The notes under the pieces: generated by a model
The model's input: only the letters and a program-made list of their open reading frames with translations
Told to the model about the DNA's origin: nothing
Database searches by the model: none
Made by a program: the position numbers and the translations under genes
Part shown: one piece after another, positions 9,123 through 15,689 of the stretch
Layout: each line of letters starts with the position of its first letter
Numbering within the stretch: position 1 is the first letter of the stretch
Virus record (IMG/VR): IMGVR_UViG_3300009159_000213
Coordinates: 1-30,901 of that record
Direction: 5' to 3' (one strand)
Source: a virus
DNA length: 30,901 nucleotides

Positions 9123-10100
9123 ATGGCAGGATTAAAAAGTATATTATCAAGTAGATCTCCGTTGGACCCTACAGAAACTAACATTGAGCAAGGTGTTATT
9201 TTTGCTTTCAGTCCAGGAACTTTTTATACTCAATTTTGTAATTTTTTCTGCTGGAAACCACCAGCCACTGGCACAGCCCAAGTAGAAATTTGGGGATCTG
9301 GAGGTCCAGGAGCTCGTATGTGTTGTTGTGGTGGAGGATTACCAGGCAACTCAGGTGGATATTCTAAAAGAACTATCTCAGTGACTACCACTCAGTTTGT
9401 GTGTGGTTCTGTGGGATTCCCTCCTTATTCTCACTCTTTATGTTTTTCAGGCTGCGGTGACCCCACAGGAGTATGTTGGACCAGTACAACTACAAACGGT
9501 TGTATGTGTGCTCGAGGTGGTAGAGGCGGCACAGCTTTTTGTTCCTCAGGCACATCACTGTGGTGTTGTTTTACTGCTGGCGGATTTTGCGGTTGCGGTC
9601 CAGCTTCAGTTTGGGGAGGTGGAGACAACTGCGGTATAATTTGTAACCATTGTAGCGGTGGTTGGGAAGCATTGGCCTACGGTGGTGATGTGAACTGTTG
9701 TGGAACCATTGGATGTGCTTCATTCTTTGGATGTTATCCAAATTGTAATTGTAACTTTATTCATCATGCTGCTATTCCTCCAGGAATGTATGCTGTGGAA
9801 GGTGCCACAGTTTCATACAGACCAGACACAGATGCAATACCATCCAGTCAGTGGTCAGGAAACCAATTAACTCAATATCTTTCTGCTCTGGGCTCATTGA
9901 GCAAAGGTGCACAAAGAGGAGTTCCTCAAACATCTTGTTGGAGATCAGATGCATCTTGTGGATGTTATGAAATGCAAGGATGTTCACCATTCTTGCCAAT
10001 TGGAGCAGGTGGATTACCTCCATTACCATGTGGAGATGTGAGAGACCACGGTATTAGAGGTGGATGGGGAGGAGTACGAATCAAATTTATAGCCAGTTAA
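9123..10100 (+). CDS. Cysteine-rich glycine-rich virion protein, paralogue 3
   Basis: 325 residues with 30 cysteines by hand count (about 9%). The gap from paralogue 2 is 3 bases, with an ACAGGA ribosome site inside the preceding gene. The conserved landmarks are VEIWGSGGPGARMCCCG, GNSGGYSKRTI, CMCARGGRGG, WCCFTAGGFCGCG, NCGIICNHC, CGCYEMQGC and CGDVRDHGIRGGWGGVRIKF. The N-terminus (ILSSRSPLDPTETNIEQG) is the most diverged of the three. Conservation is concentrated in the Gly/Cys core and the C-terminal VRDH...RIK signature, and the middle third is variable, as expected for adhesins that diversify after duplication. Confidence 0.7.
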   Translation: MAGLKSILSSRSPLDPTETNIEQGVIFAFSPGTFYTQFCNFFCWKPPATGTAQVEIWGSGGPGARMCCCGGGLPGNSGGYSKRTISVTTTQFVCGSVGFPPYSHSLCFSGCGDPTGVCWTSTTTNGCMCARGGRGGTAFCSSGTSLWCCFTAGGFCGCGPASVWGGGDNCGIICNHCSGGWEALAYGGDVNCCGTIGCASFFGCYPNCNCNFIHHAAIPPGMYAVEGATVSYRPDTDAIPSSQWSGNQLTQYLSALGSLSKGAQRGVPQTSCWRSDASCGCYEMQGCSPFLPIGAGGLPPLPCGDVRDHGIRGGWGGVRIKFIAS

Positions 10101-10138
10101 CATTTTTTTATGTTAAATAAGCTAAATAAGAATAAGGA
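10097..10138 (+). promoter_or_regulatory. AT-rich dyad and doubled TAAATAAG leader
   Basis: The gap after the Cys-rich genes holds a 7-bp inverted repeat (TTAACAT / ATGTTAA, 10097-10116) around six Ts, then TAAATAAG twice (10114-10121 and 10123-10130), and an AAGGA ribosome site (10134-10138). The doubled TAAATA core resembles weak T4-type late promoters. The dyad is too AT-rich and lacks a trailing U-tract, so I do not call it a terminator. Confidence 0.4.
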
Positions 10139-10144
10139 AACATT

Positions 10145-10801
10145 ATGATAACTAAAAATTTTAATATACCTCTAAACGACGAACCATACAAAGATACCAA
10201 AACTTTGAACAAAGTTTGGCCAGCCACTTATAATGGTCCTAGATACATTAAAGTTCAAATAGATTCAACCACCCATTTTGTAGATCGTTATGTATACATG
10301 ACAGATAAGTCGGAAGAAATGAATTCATTTGACAATTATCCCAAAGAGCCAGGAAAATATTGGCAAACAATTGATGCCACAATAAATCCATTTGAAGCTG
10401 CGTATGTTACGGGACTGTATGACACAGGTGTGACAGACAACTATCAAACTGAGTTGGGTACTTTGGACGACAATGGCGACCCAGAAACTTATGAGTTTGG
10501 TTATGATGACCAATCAGGCATGATAGCACAAACCTACTATTCACATGAATTAAAATTTCAAAACGGTGCATGGGTAATGCCAAGATTTAGAGTGCATGCT
10601 CTATCAAGACAACAATTCTTAGACAGTTTGCAAACTCAAATTCAAGGAATTGAAAAAGGATTAGCCGAAAATACTGAATTAACAGAGGAACAAAAAACAA
10701 AGTTATTAGAATACAAAACTTGGTTAGAAAATGTACCTACCAAATATGCTGCAGTGGATCACTGGAAAATCCCATTCAAACATCAGGTACCAATTTACTA
10801 A
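10145..10801 (+). CDS. Unknown protein, candidate fibre-assembly chaperone
   Basis: 218 residues, hydrophilic and rich in Tyr and Asp, with no membrane segment. The N-terminal two thirds is beta-rich and not recognised (WPATYNGPRYIKVQ, GKYWQTIDATINPFEA). The C-terminal third is helical and charged: QQFLDSLQTQIQGIEKGL, then LTEEQKTKLLEYKTWLENV and WKIPFKHQVP. An ending of helix, Y-x-x-W-L, then W-x-x-P resembles the end of phage tail-fibre assembly proteins, and the position right after the adhesin-like genes fits such a role. The resemblance is weak and a structural function is equally possible. The start is set by AAGGA 6 bases upstream. Confidence 0.5.
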   Translation: MITKNFNIPLNDEPYKDTKTLNKVWPATYNGPRYIKVQIDSTTHFVDRYVYMTDKSEEMNSFDNYPKEPGKYWQTIDATINPFEAAYVTGLYDTGVTDNYQTELGTLDDNGDPETYEFGYDDQSGMIAQTYYSHELKFQNGAWVMPRFRVHALSRQQFLDSLQTQIQGIEKGLAENTELTEEQKTKLLEYKTWLENVPTKYAAVDHWKIPFKHQVPIY

Positions 10802-10840
10802 TCATTCAAAAATTAATCAACTCAATACACCCCATAGATA

Positions 10841-10873
10841 TATAATACTGTGTGACCAACACACACAGTATTA
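10841..10873 (+). promoter_or_regulatory. Perfect 12-bp inverted repeat overlapping a TATAAT
   Basis: TAATACTGTGTG (10843-10854) and its exact reverse complement CACACAGTATTA (10862-10873) flank a 7-base loop, ending 2 bases before the ATG at 10876. A perfect TATAAT lies at 10841-10846 and overlaps the left arm; no -35 hexamer is evident. No Shine-Dalgarno is visible because the dyad occupies that place. It could be a repressor operator or an RNA stem that controls translation. There is no U-tract, so it is not a classical terminator. Confidence 0.6.
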
Positions 10874-10875
10874 CT

Positions 10876-11820
10876 ATGACAAGATCTAAAGCATTTTTTT
10901 TAAACGGAGGTATTGGCAGAATAATCTGTGCTATTCCAGCATTGGAAAAGTACGCTGCTGAATCTGGTGACAAAGATTTTATAGTGGTAATTGAAGGTGT
11001 TTCAGACATATTCAAAGGACATCCTATACTGGATGCTAAAACTTATGAAATGTTTCATAAAAATCTTTTTCAAACTAAAATAGCTGAACGAGAAGTAATT
11101 AGTTTAGAACCATACAGAGTTTGGGAATATTTCAATCAAAAATGTAATCTTTCTCAAGCATTTGATATATTAATCAATGACAAAGGCATAAGAGATTTGC
11201 CTGCTCCTACATTTGTATTATCCAAAGAAGAATTAATTATGGGTAAAAAAGTTGTTACTGATATCAAAGATAAAATTAAAAAAGATAAAACAATTATTTT
11301 TCAACCTTTTGGCAGGGGTATTGAACATTTAGATAAAAGTTTTGTGGATAAAACTGGAAGAAGTCTTGAATTTAAAAATATTAAAAGTTTAATTAAAAGA
11401 CTTCAAGCAGAAAATTTTGCTGTGATATTGATGTCAGAATTTGGAATAGATTTGAAAGATCAAAACTATTCGGATGAAGTGGCCATGTTAGAAAATGTGA
11501 GTTTGAGACAATGGGCAGCTATTATTAAAAATGCTGATCATTTCTTAGGTTGTGACAGTGTGGGACAACATCTGGCCTATGCTGTGGGAACACCCAGCAC
11601 AGTGGTATTAGGACCAACATATTCAATCAATACTTCTTATCCCAATTGTGAGTTTTTTAATATATTAGACATGGGCGAACTTGATAGAGAATATGACCCT
11701 ATAAGAATTACCATGGATGAAAGAATCAGCAGAAAAAACGAATTATTAATGAGTATGAATGATGAAATAGAAGAATTTACTATAGGAACAATACTAGGAA
11801 AGAATAAAAATGAAAAATAA
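10876..11820 (+). CDS. GT9-family (heptosyltransferase-like) protein A
   Basis: 314 residues from the ATG at 10876. An in-frame GTG at 10852 exists, but it lies inside the inverted repeat, and alignment with the paralogue at 13623 favours the ATG. The N-terminal motif FFLNGGIGRIICAIPALEKYA and the C-terminal FLGCDSVGQHLAYAVGTPSTVVLGPT match the two signature regions of GT9 ADP-heptose transferases (GD-hxxxPAL, and DSxxxHLAxAxGTPxxxLxGPT). The GD aspartate is replaced by Arg (GIGR), so catalysis may differ. The role would be transfer of a sugar from a nucleotide donor, possibly ADP-heptose from HldE/HldD. It overlaps the carbamoyltransferase by 11 bases. Family confidence is good; the donor and acceptor are inferred. 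Confidence 0.75.
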   Translation: MTRSKAFFLNGGIGRIICAIPALEKYAAESGDKDFIVVIEGVSDIFKGHPILDAKTYEMFHKNLFQTKIAEREVISLEPYRVWEYFNQKCNLSQAFDILINDKGIRDLPAPTFVLSKEELIMGKKVVTDIKDKIKKDKTIIFQPFGRGIEHLDKSFVDKTGRSLEFKNIKSLIKRLQAENFAVILMSEFGIDLKDQNYSDEVAMLENVSLRQWAAIIKNADHFLGCDSVGQHLAYAVGTPSTVVLGPTYSINTSYPNCEFFNILDMGELDREYDPIRITMDERISRKNELLMSMNDEIEEFTIGTILGKNKNEK

Positions 11821-13618
11821 ACCCACAGGATACATAGCAGCTATTGCTAGAGGACACAATTCAGGAGTTTGTCTATTGAAAGATGGACAAGTAGTTTTTT
11901 CTATTGAAGAAGAAAGATTAAGTAGATCCAAATACGATGGTGGCCCTTATGCCAGCATGATTGAAATACTCAAATACACAGATAAGATAGATTACTTGAT
12001 TGTAGCACACACTCAAAAACTCAAAGACACTGCAGGCAGAGTGGACTTTTCAGGAGATGATGTTTATACTGGGTTGGCTCGTAAATTGGGATTGATTGAC
12101 AGAACAGCTGATGTTATGAATCACCCTCAAGTGATTGATTTAAGTCATGTCCATCATAAACTTCATGCTGCTTGTGCTTTTTATAGATCAGGTTGGAATG
12201 ATGCAGTGGCTGTGATTGTGGATGGAGCAGGAACATTTATTCCTATTAGCAATAGTATTCAAGGACAAACCACAGTTTGGGAAGTAGAATCAATAGTAAA
12301 TTGCAACTATCCTTCGAATTTTCACACACTATACAAACACTATGGAAATAAAGATCCTATGGTAGGAGCTATCTTTGATAATTTTGCTTCAGACATCACA
12401 GACGAGGCGGGCAAAACACATCAAGCCGTATTCTCTGACAGAGCTGGTATTGTAAAAGTTTATGAAGCCGTGACACAGTATTGTGGATTTATGCCCATTG
12501 AAGCCGGCAAAACCATGGGATTATTTCCTTATGGAAAACCCAATGATAAAATTCCAAAATTATTTGAAGACAATTCTAAATTGCCATTGTCCAATAGAAA
12601 TTTAATTGTGCCTACATATCCCAATGCTGGTTATGTGAATTTACAGATATTTGATTATCTTTGTGACAATATAGACACAATTTATGATGATGTCACAATT
12701 TTACAAAATAGAAGAGACATGGCGTATGCTTGTCAAATGGAAACTCAAGAGCAAGTTTTAAAATTAATTCGTAAAGCAGTGGCCATGAGCAATAATAAAA
12801 AAGTAGTGTTGTCTGGAGGATATGGATTAAATTGTGTGGCCAATTATTATTATTTAGAACATTTAAGAAAAGAAGGTATTGAATTTTATGTGGAACCAAT
12901 ATCTAATGATGCTGGCACAGCAATGGGAGCAGCATTGATGTTTTATCATCAAATATCTGCTGACAAAACTCCCAAAGTTCATGATACATTATACTTGGGT
13001 CCTAAGAGAGAATACACCTTATCTGACCTTGAAGTAAGAATCAAAGACAATAATAAAATCATAATATCAGATGCTACACATAAAGATGTTGTTAAATTAA
13101 TGAGATCAAAAAACATAGTGGCCATGTTCCAAGGCAGATCAGAGAACGGTCCTAGAGCATTGGGTAATAGATCCATATTGTTTGATCCAACATTCAAAGA
13201 CGGAAAAGATTTTGTTAACACAGTTAAAAATAGAGAATATTTTAGACCATTTGCTGGAACCATACTGCAAGATGATGTGCATGAATGGTTTGATCTGCGT
13301 GGCATGAATGATTCTCCATTCATGATGTATGCTGTGAATTGTCAACCAGGAGTGGCAGAAAAAATTCCTTCAATTATTCATGTGGATGGCACTTGTCGTA
13401 TACAAACAGTTACTGAAGAACAAAATAAACATTATTACGATCTGATAAAAACATTCAAAGACGAAACAGGTATACCTATATTGTTTAACACTTCGTTTAA
13501 TTTGGGTGGAGAACCTTTGGTAGAAACTTTAGATGATGCAGTTAGAACCCTGGAAAATTCTAAAATAGAATATCTTTATTTGCCAGAATTTAAAAAATTA
13601 TTATACATACCTAATTAA
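11810..13618 (+). CDS. NodU/CmcH-type O-carbamoyltransferase
   Basis: 602 residues, the usual length for the family. The N-terminal ASKHA-like domain begins GYIAAIARGHNSGVCLLKDG, contains IEEERLSRSKYDGG (32-45), a metal-type HHKLH (115-119) and VDGAG (137-141). The C-terminal domain has NGPRALGNRSIL (446-457), FRPFAGTI and FNTSFNLGGEPLV (559-571). Family members transfer carbamoyl from carbamoyl phosphate, through carbamoyl-adenylate, to a hydroxyl on a sugar or antibiotic; phage members acting on 5-hydroxymethylcytosine in DNA are also known. The SD TAGGAAAG (11795-11802) lies inside the upstream gene. Placement between two GT9-like genes favours a sugar acceptor. The family is certain; the substrate is not. 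Confidence 0.92.
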   Translation: MKNKPTGYIAAIARGHNSGVCLLKDGQVVFSIEEERLSRSKYDGGPYASMIEILKYTDKIDYLIVAHTQKLKDTAGRVDFSGDDVYTGLARKLGLIDRTADVMNHPQVIDLSHVHHKLHAACAFYRSGWNDAVAVIVDGAGTFIPISNSIQGQTTVWEVESIVNCNYPSNFHTLYKHYGNKDPMVGAIFDNFASDITDEAGKTHQAVFSDRAGIVKVYEAVTQYCGFMPIEAGKTMGLFPYGKPNDKIPKLFEDNSKLPLSNRNLIVPTYPNAGYVNLQIFDYLCDNIDTIYDDVTILQNRRDMAYACQMETQEQVLKLIRKAVAMSNNKKVVLSGGYGLNCVANYYYLEHLRKEGIEFYVEPISNDAGTAMGAALMFYHQISADKTPKVHDTLYLGPKREYTLSDLEVRIKDNNKIIISDATHKDVVKLMRSKNIVAMFQGRSENGPRALGNRSILFDPTFKDGKDFVNTVKNREYFRPFAGTILQDDVHEWFDLRGMNDSPFMMYAVNCQPGVAEKIPSIIHVDGTCRIQTVTEEQNKHYYDLIKTFKDETGIPILFNTSFNLGGEPLVETLDDAVRTLENSKIEYLYLPEFKKLLYIPN

Positions 13619-13622
13619 TCAT

Positions 13623-14573
13623 ATGAATTCAGCATTTTTTATCAACGGTGGAGCAGGTAGAACAATATGTTCTATACCAGCACTGGAAAATTACGCCAAA
13701 GAAAATCCCAAAGATGATTTTATTATAGTGTGTGAAGGCGGTACAGATTTTTACAAAGGACATCCTATATTGCATAATAAAGCATATGATGTGTGGCACA
13801 AAAATATATTCAATGATTATTTAAAAGATAGAAAATTATATTCTCCAGAACCATATAGAGTTTGGGAATACTACAATCAAAAATGCAGTATCAGTCAAGC
13901 ATACGACATAGCAATTAATAAAAAAGGTGTGAGGGAATTACAAAGACCTAAAATATATCTATCCAAAGAAGAATTGATATTTGCTAGACAAATGATTAGT
14001 GAGGTTAAAGAAAAAACTAAAAAAGAAAAAATTGTAGTGATTCAACCTTTTGGAAGAATTATGTCTAAAAAAGAAGAGGATTTTAATGACATCAGTGGTA
14101 GAAGTATTGAGATAGAAAATTTAAAACATATCATAAGACAACTGGGCAAACAGTATGGCATAATATTAATGAGCGAATTTCCTTTGGATTTTGCCAAAGA
14201 TGGAATTAATTATCCCATAGCTATACCACAAAATGTACACATTAGAATTTGGTCTGCTGTGATCAAAATGGCTGATCATTTCTTAGGTTGTGACAGTGTG
14301 GGTCAACACATAGCTTATGCTTTTGAAAAAACTGCCACGGTATTAACAGGAGCAACGTTTCCAATAAATGTTTCATATCCAAATGAGCCCAAATTTGATG
14401 TGATTGATTTGGGCAAAGAACGTAGAGTTTACAGTGCCATAAGAATCACCATGGATGAATATGCTGATCGCACCAATGAAGGCATAATGGAGATGGATTC
14501 TGAAATAGAAAATAAAGTTGTACAATCTGTAAACAGTTTGCTCAAACACGGTTATAAAAAAAATAAAAAATAA
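13623..14573 (+). CDS. GT9-family (heptosyltransferase-like) protein B
   Basis: 316 residues, paralogous to the protein at 10876 along its whole length: FFINGGAGRTICSIPALENYA at the start, EPYRVWEYYNQKC in the middle, FLGCDSVGQHIAYAF near residue 222 and IRITMDE near the end. It also has Arg instead of Asp in the GD position. The stretch coding for the DSVGQH motif is identical over 32 bases with paralogue A (14271-14302 and 11533-11564), which suggests strong constraint or gene conversion. The gap from the carbamoyltransferase is 4 bases and no Shine-Dalgarno is visible, so translational coupling is likely. A second sugar-transfer step or a second acceptor is possible. Confidence 0.75.
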   Translation: MNSAFFINGGAGRTICSIPALENYAKENPKDDFIIVCEGGTDFYKGHPILHNKAYDVWHKNIFNDYLKDRKLYSPEPYRVWEYYNQKCSISQAYDIAINKKGVRELQRPKIYLSKEELIFARQMISEVKEKTKKEKIVVIQPFGRIMSKKEEDFNDISGRSIEIENLKHIIRQLGKQYGIILMSEFPLDFAKDGINYPIAIPQNVHIRIWSAVIKMADHFLGCDSVGQHIAYAFEKTATVLTGATFPINVSYPNEPKFDVIDLGKERRVYSAIRITMDEYADRTNEGIMEMDSEIENKVVQSVNSLLKHGYKKNKK

Positions 14574-14601
14574 TATCCCTTCAAAACGACCTTAAAGAAT
14601 A

Positions 14602-14615
14602 GGTAAATATTAGCA
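14602..14615 (+). promoter_or_regulatory. Late-promoter-like GGTAAATATTAGCA
   Basis: GGTAAATA (14602-14609) matches TATAAATA at 6 of 8 positions and continues as TAAATATTAGCA (14604-14615), identical over 12 bases to the element upstream of the gene at 15069. Here the element runs into the ATG at 14615, so a transcript from it would be leaderless or the element may act on something else. Confidence 0.4.
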
Positions 14616-15019
14616 TGTTCAATGTGAATAATTTATTCGGCAAAGGTTTAAAAAACACTCTATTATTAAAAAATGGGTTGAACTTTTCTATCAATGGTCC
14701 ATTCACTGTGGTTAGAACAGACACTGTATTGGACCGATGGGATTTGACCAGTATTTCTGGTGCTGAATACACTTTATTAGTGGACTTTGACAACAACAAT
14801 CGAGAGATGATTAGATGTTTGCTTGTGGGCAATCCTTCCAATGCCACTGTTACAGTGTATGGTAGATCCACTGTGGGTGACCCTTTAATAAACCTAAGTG
14901 CTACTGTGAGTGAATCTTATGTGAAATTGATTGTTAATCCCACCCAGAATGCCTATTCTGGAGCCAAAGTTATATTTCAAGCCACGTATTTTGAAACACA
15001 GAATCCTTTACAAAAATAG
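14615..15019 (+). CDS. Small structural protein, 134 aa
   Basis: 134 residues, beta-rich, beginning MFNVNNLFGKGLKNTLLL and ending YFETQNPLQK. The centre (SGAEYTLLVDFDNNNREMIRCLLVGN, with the patches ATVTVYGR and VKLIVNPTQ) looks like a compact beta-sandwich. There is no catalytic motif, signal peptide or membrane segment. It sits between the sugar-modification cassette and the second fibre block, with late-promoter-like elements on both sides, so I infer a minor virion component. Small proteins of this kind accompany fibre genes in marine T4-like phages, but I cannot name the family. Confidence 0.6.
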   Translation: MFNVNNLFGKGLKNTLLLKNGLNFSINGPFTVVRTDTVLDRWDLTSISGAEYTLLVDFDNNNREMIRCLLVGNPSNATVTVYGRSTVGDPLINLSATVSESYVKLIVNPTQNAYSGAKVIFQATYFETQNPLQK

Positions 15020-15041
15020 CAAATTAAATTGTCCACAAACT

Positions 15042-15064
15042 GATAAATATTAGCAAATCGGAGA
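15042..15064 (+). promoter_or_regulatory. Late-promoter-like GATAAATA with RBS
   Basis: GATAAATA (15042-15049) matches the T4 late consensus TATAAATA at 7 of 8 positions. It is followed by TTAGCA and by a CGGAGA ribosome site (15059-15064) 4 bases before the ATG at 15069. This is the best-formed late promoter in the window because it leaves a short leader with a ribosome site. Confidence 0.6.
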
Positions 15065-15068
15065 TAGA

Positions 15069-15686
15069 ATGGCTATAAATTACAATCCTTTTGAGTCGCA
15101 ATCAGGCTTTATAAGCCCAGGATTTGTTGTGGATGAATTGGGTAATATTGTTACCAATGGTATCACAACCACCGGTACAGGAACTGCAACATTCACTTCT
15201 ATCATAAATTTAGGAAATTTTATTTCCAATGGATTAAATGCTGACATACAATTAAATCCTACGGGAATTGGTTCTGTTTCAATATCTCCCGCCGTTGTTA
15301 CGGGTTCTATCAGCAACATGAATATTACTGCTGTAAATTTTACAGCCACAACCACTGTAAATTTAAACAGTTCAGGCAATGTAAACATCAGTCCCACAGG
15401 ATCATTGACTATTAATCCATCCAATATTGGTTCCATAAACAATGTGAACATAGGTTTTTCAAATCCTGGCACAGCAAATTTTTCTAATCTAACTGCTGAT
15501 GACGTGAACGTTGACACAGGATCAATAGATTTATTAAATAACACTGAACTGGGAACTGTTGTGCCTCGCAACGCTGGATTTTTAACTGCCACAGCAGAAA
15601 ATAATCCTACAGAAGAAAATCATTTAACAAGAAAGAAATACGTAGATACAAAAGTAACAGCTTTAGCAATAGCATTGGGTGCATAA
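15069..15686 (+). CDS. Fibre-like virion protein, 205 aa
   Basis: 205 residues made of short beta-strand repeats rich in Asn, Thr, Ile and Gly (FVVDELGNIVTNGI, NPTGIGSVSISPAV, SSGNVNISPTGSLTINPS), the pattern of phage fibre shafts. The C-terminus NHLTRKKYVDTKVTALA is the conserved helix found in many fibre proteins. It starts after a good late-promoter-like element and ribosome site, and its stop is 3 bases before the giant gene at 15690. The likely role is a short fibre or an adaptor for the following giant protein. The fibre character is clear; the partner is inferred. Confidence 0.75.
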   Translation: MAINYNPFESQSGFISPGFVVDELGNIVTNGITTTGTGTATFTSIINLGNFISNGLNADIQLNPTGIGSVSISPAVVTGSISNMNITAVNFTATTTVNLNSSGNVNISPTGSLTINPSNIGSINNVNIGFSNPGTANFSNLTADDVNVDTGSIDLLNNTELGTVVPRNAGFLTATAENNPTEENHLTRKKYVDTKVTALAIALGA

Positions 15687-15689
15687 CAT

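Noticed and set aside
10097-10116. Hairpin after the Cys-rich genes as an intrinsic terminator.
   Set aside because: The stem is 7 AT-rich pairs and the T run is in the loop, not after the stem.
10852-10875. GTG at 10852 as the start of GT9-like protein A.
   Set aside because: It lies inside the perfect inverted repeat, and the added residues have no counterpart in the paralogue at 13623, which aligns from the ATG at 10876.
15080-15592. 170-codon open frame on the minus strand, opposite the fibre-like gene at 15069.
   Set aside because: It lies entirely antisense to a gene with clear fibre motifs and a promoter and RBS. Its residues are a mirror of repetitive codons and show no domain.
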